A DNA stretch of 11,974 nt from Saprospirales bacterium (lineage in GTDB: Bacteria > Bacteroidota > Bacteroidia > Chitinophagales > Saprospiraceae), in the NCBI GenBank assembly GCA_024642645.1, contig JAHEAS010000040.1, forward strand, positions 1 through 11,974. Reading direction: 5' to 3'. The position numbers and the translations under genes were made by a program. The notes under the pieces were generated by a model. The model saw nothing but the letters and a program-made list of their open reading frames with translations. It was not told the DNA's origin and made no database searches. Shown in pieces: positions 1-6,726 of this stretch (positions within the stretch are counted from its first letter, which is position 1; every line of letters begins with the position of its first letter).

Positions 1-1
1 A

Positions 2-1738
2 GGCGGCATCGAAATCATCGCCACACCCACCGGCACGGCGCCATTCACCTACTTATGGAACACAGGTGAAACCACTCCAACCATCCCGCTCAACACTTGG
101 GGCATCAACTACTGTGTGACTGTCACCGATGCGGATGGCTGCGTGGCTTCAAGTTGCCTTTTCAATCAAAATACCTGCCTTGCCTATATCCAAGCCAACC
201 CGAATAGCGGGCTCTATGCTAGCGCAAACGGAGTTGCCCCTTTCACCTACTTGTGGAGCAACGGCAGCAACACTAGCAGCATACAGCCCAATGCTCCCGG
301 CAATTATTGTGTCTCCATTACCGATGCCACTGGTTGCGAAGCTACTGCTTGTGCATGGTGGGGGACAACTCCCGATACCTGCGGGGTTTTCATTACGCTC
401 GACACCTTGGGTTCAGGGGGCTACTTTACAGCCAACGCCCTCGGTGCCGCACCATTCAGCTACCAATGGAACTTGGGGCAAAACACACAGTCAATCCCCC
501 TTGACCCTACCTACTTTGGTGACTACTGTGTGACCGTTACCGACGCAGATGGTTGTGAATCAACGGATTGCATCTGGGGCAACAACAATGGTTGTACCGT
601 CAATATATTCCAAGAAGACAGCGCCGGATATACTATTCTTGTTGCAGTTGGCAATCCATGGCCAGTATCATCCTATCTGTGGAGCACTGGAGAAACCAGC
701 CAATACATTGTGGTGAATAGCTCCGGCACCTACTGTGTGACTACCCAAGGCGGCGGCTGTACCGCAACCACTTGCTACAACTACACCTCACCCAACAATT
801 TCACCATCAGCGGCTATCTCTATTTTCCTGATTCACTCAATGCCCAAATCATGCAAGGCACAGTTGAATTATTTTTCAATGACCAAAACAGCAACAATTG
901 GGAATCGCTCGGCACGACCGACATCCAGAGCAACCCGAACGGTTGGTCGAATTTTTATGACTTTGGCCCACAAAACAATGCTGGTCAATACATTGTGAAA
1001 GCAACACTTGACCCCAATTCCCCTGGTGCAAGTGATTATATGCCGACCTATCATTTCAGTACGGTGCATTGGGATGTAGCGGATTTGATTACGCTCCCAT
1101 CTTCCGGTTCAGGCCTTTTCCAAATCATTCTCAACGACGGTTCGAACTTCACCGGCGGCTCTGGTAACATCAACGGCACTGTGACCGAAGGTGATGGGTT
1201 CACAGCCAACGAGGAGAACAACCGTGGTGGCGACCCACGTCCAAACACCAGCGTATTGCTTTTTGACAGCAACGAGCAGCCCGTCACGCATACCTTAACA
1301 GATGACCTTGGTCAGTACAGTTTTGGTGGGCTTCCATTTGGCACTTACAAACTGGAAGTAGAAATCGTGGGCGTTGAGCAGGTGGAGCGCTGGGTAACAC
1401 TGGGCCCAAACAACCCGACATCAACTGGGAACGACTTCCAAGTGACCAGTGATGGCATCGTGCTAGGTATCAAAGAACTTTTAAGCGACAGTGGCCTGGA
1501 GGTATCGCCTAATCCAACTTCCGGAAGCCTGAACCTGCACCTCAATACCAGCTACAATTTCGGAGCAACTATTCAGCTGAAACGGCTGGACGGGACAACG
1601 GTTTTTTCTGATAATCAACAAGTTGTAAAAGGCGGACAGCTAATCAAACTCGACCTAACCCGTTTCCCAACTGGTCTTTACATCCTTCAAGTGAATACAG
1701 GAAGGGAGGTGATAGCCGCAAAAGTTGTGAAACAATAA
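2..1738 (+). CDS. T9SS-secreted, Cys-rich SprB-like repeat surface protein (5' end outside window)
   Basis: The reading frame is open from base 2, so only the C-terminal 578 residues are present; a GTG at 116 lies inside a repeat and is not the start. Residues 11-258 hold four SprB-like beta-repeats of about 70 residues (PF[TS]Y-x-W...YCVTVTDADGC...C). Residues 267-385 form a beta-sandwich-like region with a PTYHF...W-D-A pattern common in Bacteroidota secreted proteins. Residues 390-462 look like a carboxypeptidase-regulatory/CnaB-like fold (GTV...D-x-x-GQYSFGGLPFGTYKL). Residues 499-578 are a T9SS type A sorting domain (SPNPTSGSL...FPTGLYILQV, ending VVKQ). It is therefore predicted to be exported by Sec, moved across the outer membrane by T9SS and anchored on or released from the surface, probably as an adhesin or motility-type filament protein. 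The precise role is not visible. It lies immediately upstream of an ECF sigma factor gene and is noticeably more GC-rich than genes further right. Confidence 0.88.
   Translation, partial: GGIEIIATPTGTAPFTYLWNTGETTPTIPLNTWGINYCVTVTDADGCVASSCLFNQNTCLAYIQANPNSGLYASANGVAPFTYLWSNGSNTSSIQPNAPGNYCVSITDATGCEATACAWWGTTPDTCGVFITLDTLGSGGYFTANALGAAPFSYQWNLGQNTQSIPLDPTYFGDYCVTVTDADGCESTDCIWGNNNGCTVNIFQEDSAGYTILVAVGNPWPVSSYLWSTGETSQYIVVNSSGTYCVTTQGGGCTATTCYNYTSPNNFTISGYLYFPDSLNAQIMQGTVELFFNDQNSNNWESLGTTDIQSNPNGWSNFYDFGPQNNAGQYIVKATLDPNSPGASDYMPTYHFSTVHWDVADLITLPSSGSGLFQIILNDGSNFTGGSGNINGTVTEGDGFTANEENNRGGDPRPNTSVLLFDSNEQPVTHTLTDDLGQYSFGGLPFGTYKLEVEIVGVEQVERWVTLGPNNPTSTGNDFQVTSDGIVLGIKELLSDSGLEVSPNPTSGSLNLHLNTSYNFGATIQLKRLDGTTVFSDNQQVVKGGQLIKLDLTRFPTGLYILQVNTGREVIAAKVVKQ
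32..775 (+). repeat. Four tandem SprB-like protein repeats
   Basis: Four repeat cores lie at about 32-157, 230-352, 443-571 and 650-775. Each encodes a hydrophobic G-x-x-P-[FV]-x-Y-x-W start, a serine/asparagine turn, then Y-C-V-[TS] and (in the first three) T-D-A-x-G-C, ending in a further Cys. Cores are spaced by about 65-73 residues. The fourth is the most diverged, with TQGGGC in place of TDADGC. The Cys residues recur in register, which suggests one or two disulfides per unit. The repeats are conserved as protein and not as DNA, so this is an old array. More copies probably lie to the left of the window. Confidence 0.8.
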
Positions 1739-1750
1739 AATTGAGAATGA

Positions 1751-1796
1751 AGAATTTGGAAATGGAGAATTGATAGATTCCCCGTTTCCAAATTCT
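1751..1796. terminator. Long palindrome between secreted protein and sigma factor genes
   Basis: AGAATTTGGAAA (1751-1762) pairs perfectly with TTTCCAAATTCT (1785-1796). The stem continues inward by three more pairs (one G-T wobble) and, past one mismatch, by GAAT/ATTC, leaving a 6-base loop. A partly T-rich stretch follows (CACTTTTCATTTC). It begins 12 bases after the stop of the secreted protein and could be its terminator. The sequence is also built from GAGAAT/GGAGAATTG-like units typical of interspersed palindromes in Bacteroidota genomes, so it may be a REP-like repeat. Confidence 0.5.
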
Positions 1797-1814
1797 CCAC
1801 TTTTCATTTCTGAA

Positions 1815-2384
1815 ATGGCCAATAACCAACTCCTTCAAGACGCCGCCAACGGTGACCGCAGAGCACAGTTTCAGCTCTATAAGCGCTGCTTTAGCGTGCT
1901 GCTGAGCGTGTGCGTGCGGTACAGGCGTTCGGAGGAGGATGCAACGGCTATGGTGAACGAGGGATTCCTGAAAATCATAAACAACCTCCCAAAGTACAGC
2001 CCCGATACGCCATTTGAAGCTTGGATTCGGCGGATTATGATTAACACACTAATTGACGACTTCCGAAAAAACCGAAAAGTACACGAACTTATTGAAAACC
2101 AAGATTTTACGGACACCAATAACCACGATGGTTTGGTGGACTTCAATACAGCGGACCTTCAGTTTGAGGCTGGGCAATTGGAAGCGATGATACGATCACT
2201 CCCACCCATGAGCCAGAAAGTGTTCAATCTATTTGCTATTGACGGCTATGGGCACCTTGAAATTGGGGAACTGCTAGGCATCAGCGACGGAACCTCAAAA
2301 TGGCATTTGTCCTTTGCCCGTGGGCGGCTTCGGGAAATGCTGGTGCATGCGGGGTCAGTGCATTTGGTAAAAGAAAAAAAGTAA
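1815..2384 (+). CDS. ECF-type RNA polymerase sigma factor
   Basis: A 189-residue protein, the usual ECF size, made of two domains. Region 2 spans about residues 8-85 and carries the core-binding and -10 recognition pattern F-E-A-W-I-R-R-I-M-I-N-T-L-I-D-D-F-R-K. After a variable linker, region 4 spans about residues 122-178 (SLPPMSQKVFNLF, then a helix-turn-helix around EIGELLGISDGTSKWHLS and RGRLREML). It should direct RNA polymerase to a small set of promoters. I chose ATG 1815 because it gives a standard N-terminus (MANNQLLQDAANGD). The frame is open back to a TTG at 1770, but that lies inside the upstream palindrome. It is followed after 16 bases by the membrane-barrel gene at 2401, the usual Bacteroidota pairing of sigma factor and membrane partner, so that protein is the likely controller. 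The target genes are not known; the flanking T9SS cargo genes are candidates. Confidence 0.9.
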   Translation: MANNQLLQDAANGDRRAQFQLYKRCFSVLLSVCVRYRRSEEDATAMVNEGFLKIINNLPKYSPDTPFEAWIRRIMINTLIDDFRKNRKVHELIENQDFTDTNNHDGLVDFNTADLQFEAGQLEAMIRSLPPMSQKVFNLFAIDGYGHLEIGELLGISDGTSKWHLSFARGRLREMLVHAGSVHLVKEKK

Positions 2385-2400
2385 TTCAACAGCAGTTGAT

Positions 2401-3765
2401 ATGGAAAATAATCTTGACAAATACTTCCGTGACAACCTCGACGACCGAAGGTTTGAAATGAAGGAAGAATATTGGCTCGGCGCTGAAAAGCTGCTCGACG
2501 AACAGGATCGCCGTCGCAAGCGCAGGGTGGGATTCTGGTGGTTTGGAGGTGGGCTGAGCGTCCTTGTTTTGGCACTTTTGGCCTGGTTGTTTTTTGGTAA
2601 AAAAGATGGAACAATTTCGTCGAATCTCGCCTCAGAAATAGCCAATAATCCGAAGTTCAAAAGCGAGGTAATTTCAACTGATTTTGAAAATAAAAATGAG
2701 GTGAAAACAGGAGATGAAACGACATCTGTGGCAAGTGGAAATACCTTATCAGACAGTGCCACAACAGGTAGCAAAGGCCAAATCCCAGAACAGAAAAATG
2801 AACAAGAAAATCAAGTCAACAAGAACAGCCCTACAATCCAAACAACTGATAATCTGCGATTTAACACCAGCAAAACACGCTCTCTTTATTCAAATCGACA
2901 ATCAGTCAGTGCAAAATCAGCAGATGTTGGTGGCCTGAATCCAGCATTTGAAAGTTCTGAAAAGGCAGCTACGGCAATTGCCACAGCACAGTTGAAAACA
3001 AATAATTCTCAGGTTGAAAAGTCAACGATTGAAAAACAACAAGTGCCAAGTTTCTTGTTGCAATCACCCTATTCCGTAATTGGTTTCTTCAGTCAAAAAG
3101 ACTTATCTACGAATGTCCAAAAAATTGAGGTTTCTGACCCTCGTAAGTTCCATTTTGGACTCATGGCATCTCAGATGCTATTGCCTAAGCGGGACAGTGG
3201 CCAAGTTGCATTCGTTGGCCAACGGGCAGGAGTGGTGTTGCAATACGATTTGAGCGAAAATTGGCATTTGAGTAGTGGCCTTCAGTATTTTAGACGTGTG
3301 GGCACCTTTTCCGCCACCAAATCCGCCTCGCAACGCAATTACCGATTCGGCCTGGAACAAGACTCCTTAGAGCTGCGACCAACCTCCCTGCACTACCTCA
3401 GCCTACCTGTGATGCTGGGCTGGCAGGGCAATCGCCACCAACTCGAAGCGGGTGTATTGCTCGATTACATGGCCGGAGTACGTGGTGAGGCTGGCAGCTA
3501 CAGAAAGACAGGAGAACCACCCGTAAAGACGTTCCAAGCTGACAAAAAAGGCTGGATGACAACCAATGGTTACTGCCGATTTGTACCGATGTTACAGTTG
3601 AGTTATAGCTACAACTTGGTGGGCAACTGGTCTTTGGGCCTATCTGCGAATTATAGAATGGGAGAAATTTTAGACAAAAATTTCGAGCCGCCAGTTGGAA
3701 GTTTCTTGCTCAAAGAGACCGAGAAATTTCATCTGGGAGCACAAGTGGTTTATCTTTTCAATTAA
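2401..3765 (+). CDS. Membrane-anchored protein with C-terminal porin-like beta-barrel, putative anti-sigma partner
   Basis: A 454-residue protein in three parts. Residues 1-42 are a charged, probably cytoplasmic head ending in a positive cluster (RRRKRR, 37-42). Residues 44-66 are one hydrophobic helix ending FFGKK. Residues 67-245 are a low-complexity linker rich in Ser, Thr, Asn, Gln and Lys. From residue 247 to the end come alternating amphipathic strands with aromatic girdles and short turns, ending VVYLFN, which resembles the small outer-membrane barrel family often annotated as porin family in Bacteroidota. Its position 16 bases behind the sigma gene and its cytoplasmic head suggest that it binds and holds the sigma factor; this is inferred from context, and no canonical zinc anti-sigma motif is visible. 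The lipoprotein gene starts 5 bases after its stop, indicating co-transcription. A single chain carrying both an inner-membrane helix and a barrel is unusual. Confidence 0.75.
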   Translation: MENNLDKYFRDNLDDRRFEMKEEYWLGAEKLLDEQDRRRKRRVGFWWFGGGLSVLVLALLAWLFFGKKDGTISSNLASEIANNPKFKSEVISTDFENKNEVKTGDETTSVASGNTLSDSATTGSKGQIPEQKNEQENQVNKNSPTIQTTDNLRFNTSKTRSLYSNRQSVSAKSADVGGLNPAFESSEKAATAIATAQLKTNNSQVEKSTIEKQQVPSFLLQSPYSVIGFFSQKDLSTNVQKIEVSDPRKFHFGLMASQMLLPKRDSGQVAFVGQRAGVVLQYDLSENWHLSSGLQYFRRVGTFSATKSASQRNYRFGLEQDSLELRPTSLHYLSLPVMLGWQGNRHQLEAGVLLDYMAGVRGEAGSYRKTGEPPVKTFQADKKGWMTTNGYCRFVPMLQLSYSYNLVGNWSLGLSANYRMGEILDKNFEPPVGSFLLKETEKFHLGAQVVYLFN

Positions 3766-3770
3766 CAAAA

Positions 3771-4964
3771 ATGAAACGGATATTTCTTTATAACACATTG
3801 ATAATCATAACCTTATTGGTCGGTTGCCGCAAGGTTGACCTGGAACCAATAGACGGAAGTCCAGTATTCACTGCCACCGCTGATTTGGACGGTGACCAGC
3901 ACCGATGGGAGGCTGGACTTGAAGGGTACTATATGTTCTCGATGTTTGAAAAAGATGCTTTAGATGTTTATGAGTTTTCGGGTAGCTTCGCAAAAAATGA
4001 TGGAACAGTTGGGGAGATACTCACAATACGAATACGTGATTTTCAGCAAGTCCCATTGGGCTCACCTTCGGTAGAGCAGGCATTTGACATGGACTTATCC
4101 TTTGCTTCTAATAGTGGAATTGATACAATTTGGAAAACGGTGGTAGATACAGCTGGTTGGAACACTATTTTCGATGCATCAGGAAGCATTTTACCGAACT
4201 CGCCGGTGACATATACCTGGGAGTTCGGCGATTCAACGACTTTAATTACTTCAACACAAACAGTCCCTCATTTTTATGACATATTACCAAATCAATCAGT
4301 AAAATTAACCATTGCAAGTCCAAATAATGCATGTGTTTCAACGATGACAAAGACGTTGAAAATAAATGGACAAAACTCGGATTGTAACATCAGTATAGAA
4401 TTACTTCCATACTTTAATCCAATCAATTTTGACAGTGGCTATATTCTTAACGTTTTACCAGTTGGTGCATATCCTTTTGATTATTCTTGGAACAACACTT
4501 CTGTTGACTCCTTTTATATTATAAGTGATTCATTATCAAATATTTCTGCCGCAGTTACAGTAACAGATGCAAATGGATGTGCCGTAAGTAGTTCCATTTC
4601 TACCTCACCGCAAGGCACTTCTTTTCCTCAAATTTGCATGGCACGATTCAACAATTCTCCTGTAATACTCGATACTGTATCAGTCACATTTATAGACAAC
4701 ATAATCTACGGAGACAGCCTCCAGCTATCCAAGGCCAAGATTGAATACACGACTGGGAATGGTAATTTTTACAGCTCTTTTCTTGGGCCACAGCCCAGCA
4801 CCTCCTTTATAAAAATTCTTGATGTAAAAGATTATGACAACAACGAAAATGGAGATAAAACCAAAAAAGTTACGCTAGAATATACCTGTAGAATATGGAC
4901 TATGGGAGGTGAGTATATTGATATTAAAAATGGGAAAGCCACCATAGCAATAGCACATCCATAA
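3771..4964 (+). CDS. Lipoprotein with PKD-like domain and one SprB-like repeat
   Basis: A 397-residue protein. The signal peptide ends in a lipobox (LLVGC, lipidated Cys19). The residues after Cys are basic (RKVD), unlike the acidic surface-export signal of many Bacteroidota lipoproteins, so a periplasm-facing location is likelier. Residues about 20-130 are unrecognised and beta-rich. Residues about 130-200 look PKD-like (TYTWEFGDST followed by a strand ending LTIAS and TLKI). Residues about 216-276 form a SprB-like unit (GAYPFDYSWNN...VTVTDANGC) matching the repeats of the secreted protein at 2-1738. Residues 277-397 are unrecognised. The start is 5 bases past the barrel gene, so this is the third gene of the sigma operon. 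A role as the ligand-binding or outer part of the sensor is plausible but unproven. The 3' half is clearly more AT-rich than the upstream genes. Confidence 0.8.
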   Translation: MKRIFLYNTLIIITLLVGCRKVDLEPIDGSPVFTATADLDGDQHRWEAGLEGYYMFSMFEKDALDVYEFSGSFAKNDGTVGEILTIRIRDFQQVPLGSPSVEQAFDMDLSFASNSGIDTIWKTVVDTAGWNTIFDASGSILPNSPVTYTWEFGDSTTLITSTQTVPHFYDILPNQSVKLTIASPNNACVSTMTKTLKINGQNSDCNISIELLPYFNPINFDSGYILNVLPVGAYPFDYSWNNTSVDSFYIISDSLSNISAAVTVTDANGCAVSSSISTSPQGTSFPQICMARFNNSPVILDTVSVTFIDNIIYGDSLQLSKAKIEYTTGNGNFYSSFLGPQPSTSFIKILDVKDYDNNENGDKTKKVTLEYTCRIWTMGGEYIDIKNGKATIAIAHP

Positions 4965-5000
4965 GCCTATAACATTTTGATTCGAAAGCTTGAATAGTTG

Positions 5001-5039
5001 GATATCTCAATGAGCTGCCATCTCATTGAGGTAAATATC
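5001..5039 (+). terminator. Stem-loop after the sigma operon
   Basis: CTCAATGAG (5006-5014) pairs perfectly with CTCATTGAG (5022-5030) around a 7-base loop. The stem can extend with GATAT/ATATC (5001-5005 with 5035-5039) past a 4-base bulge. A T-rich stretch including TTTTTT follows about 20 bases later, not directly. It may be the operon end, or a 5' leader structure for the gene at 5085. Confidence 0.45.
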
Positions 5040-5084
5040 TATTGAATTATTTTATTGATTTTTTAATACTTAATATATACCATC

Positions 5085-6017
5085 ATGAAAAACTTTACCA
5101 TGTTCTCCAAATTTAAAGCGTTTGTGCTGTTATTCGTTTGTTTAGGTTTTGTTCAAAAATCGACGGCATGTATTGACCCTGACACTGTCATTACTGTCAC
5201 TTGTAATTATACCCTAGATTTTACACAGGTCGAAATCCGCCTTAGCAATTTGAAATTGCACACAGAAACGCCAAACACTTTCTGCAGTTGCGCCCTTTCC
5301 TCTTGGTATGGAGCATTTACAAACCCAACCTATATCGCCTTTGTCTACGAAGGGACTAACACTCCTTACCCAAACTTCAGCGTTTGGGACAATACTTCTG
5401 GGGCAGATAATGCGTGGAACACGGAATTTCCCAACTACCCGAACTGGTCCGGCTACATTTCCGAGGTTATAAATTCTGGGCTAAACATTGATGACAATGT
5501 AGAAATGGTCATTAGGGCTAATACGCCACCAGGCACTTTTGCCATCGTTGAAGAACTAGATAGCGCCATGGCAACAATAACCCTTGGCACTGACATGTGG
5601 TTGCCAAATGAACAAACCATGGCTTTCGACCACCCCGGCATCCGTAATATCCGGTATGATAACAATGGTTTTGTTTATACAGTGAAACCTATGTCCTATT
5701 TTGAACAATTGGACGGAGACATCCTAGCGTCCTCAGCTGATAGGGTGGCCAAACTGTTCAAGATTACAATTGGCCCCAATCCTACATCTGGCCAATTGAA
5801 TGTAAACTACGAACTGAGCAATTTTTATCCGGTCTACATGAGAATTTTAAACCTACAAGGACAAGTAATCACAAAGGTTTATGAAGGCGAGCAGCCACCA
5901 GGAGAACACACCTCATTTCTAAACTTAGAGGCGGTAATTCCTCGAAGTGGTTTGTATTTATTGGCAATGACGGTGGACAATAGGCAGTTTGCCAGCATGT
6001 TTTTCATGAAGGAATAA
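5085..6017 (+). CDS. T9SS-secreted protein, unknown passenger domain
   Basis: A 310-residue protein with a signal peptide (KFKAFVLLFVCLGF, probable cleavage near STA-C at about residues 28-29) and a C-terminal T9SS type A sorting domain at residues 227-310 (ITIGPNPTSGQLNVNYELSN, then SGLYLLAMTVDNRQFASMFF). It should therefore cross the outer membrane by T9SS. The passenger, about residues 29-225, is rich in Asn, Thr and aromatic residues and has paired Cys (FCSCAL); I recognise no catalytic motif or known family. ATG 5085 is chosen because it gives a normal signal peptide; ATG 5100 is a possible shorter start. It follows the sigma operon in the same direction after a stem-loop, so it may be a separately transcribed target of that sigma factor. 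No TAnnTTTG box is seen just upstream. Confidence 0.82.
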   Translation: MKNFTMFSKFKAFVLLFVCLGFVQKSTACIDPDTVITVTCNYTLDFTQVEIRLSNLKLHTETPNTFCSCALSSWYGAFTNPTYIAFVYEGTNTPYPNFSVWDNTSGADNAWNTEFPNYPNWSGYISEVINSGLNIDDNVEMVIRANTPPGTFAIVEELDSAMATITLGTDMWLPNEQTMAFDHPGIRNIRYDNNGFVYTVKPMSYFEQLDGDILASSADRVAKLFKITIGPNPTSGQLNVNYELSNFYPVYMRILNLQGQVITKVYEGEQPPGEHTSFLNLEAVIPRSGLYLLAMTVDNRQFASMFFMKE

Positions 6018-6726
6018 TTCCAAAAAAAAAGATGAACAATTGTCGATAAATGGTTGTTGGTCAGTCTTTTATCAATTTTTAAATAAACTTTTATGTTGGA
6101 ATGTCCAATTGCTGGCTTGGAGTATTCCTCAACAGCAGTGCAATAAACCCACTTACAAGTTCATTGCTCCTTCGCTAGCTTTTAAAAGGTTACCTTAAAA
6201 CTCGGATTAGTAAAAAAATCAAAAAAAAAAACTAGTGCAGCTGATTACCTTTTCTTTAAAAGTTAGATTAATAAGTATGGATTACTCCAAAAGCTAACAA
6301 ATGATTTTTTGGAAATCTTGGAATCCCAAGTCGGAGAAATCTACAAGACAGACAGTCGTCACACAATTGAAACAACCCGTTAATTTAACTTGAAAAAAAA
6401 ATGTGCAGCGACAAATTTTGAGAGAAATGTCCAAGCACTAGAACAAAAATAACCCTACATTTGCCATATTAATTTCGTTTTTAAGTAAATGAATTCTTCT
6501 ATTTTTGCTATCAATATCCTATGTGGAATGCACCTAGGCAGTAAACACTAACAGATTAGTTGTAATTCAGCGTTTCGGGCCTCCTAGTAATTACTAGTTG
6601 ACCGTAAATTTCTGACGATTTTTACAGCTTCTTTAGGATTGAAAAATTGGCAGTTCGGGGTTTTTTTGGTTAAACACATCTCCTGAGTTCTATCGACTCA
6701 AGCTTGGAATTTCGTTCCTTTAAACA
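6018..6726. other. AT-rich non-coding region of 709 bases
   Basis: No convincing reading frame is visible on either strand. The region contains several A-runs (around 6023, 6213-6230 and 6392-6400), weak AAAAGGT-type inverted repeats at about 6182-6260, and one good TAnnTTTGC box at 6456. It has no tRNA-like or gene-remnant signature that I can see. It is long for a bacterial intergenic gap and separates the T9SS/sigma block from the AraC regulator. Confidence 0.6.
6456..6463 (+). promoter_or_regulatory. Bacteroidota -7 box (TACATTTG)
   Basis: TACATTTG followed by C matches the Bacteroidota housekeeping -7 element TAnnTTTGC. No TTTG/TTG -33 element lies at the expected 17-23 base spacing, so only half the promoter is supported. 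Transcription to the right would give a leader of about 260 bases or more before the regulator at 6727. Confidence 0.35.

Noticed and set aside
116..118. GTG as the start of the first protein
   Set aside because: It is the Val codon of the YCVTVTD repeat motif, and the same frame is open with a repeat unit from base 2.
129..533. 134-codon frame overlapping the secreted repeat protein
   Set aside because: It is a shifted-frame shadow of the repeat-encoding gene with no domain or signal features.
1770..1814. TTG-initiated extension of the sigma factor by 15 residues
   Set aside because: It begins inside the palindrome loop and encodes a Pro/Ser/Phe-rich stretch unlike sigma N-termini; ATG 1815 gives the standard ECF start.
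2246..2774. Minus-strand frames of 122 and 139 codons opposite the sigma and barrel genes
   Set aside because: Both lie antisense to well-supported genes, have Ser/Arg/Pro-rich compositions and no recognisable motif.
6391..6421. Six-codon leader peptide (ATG at 6401 ending TGA) after an A-run
   Set aside because: It is too short, with no attenuator-like structure or regulatory codon run downstream.
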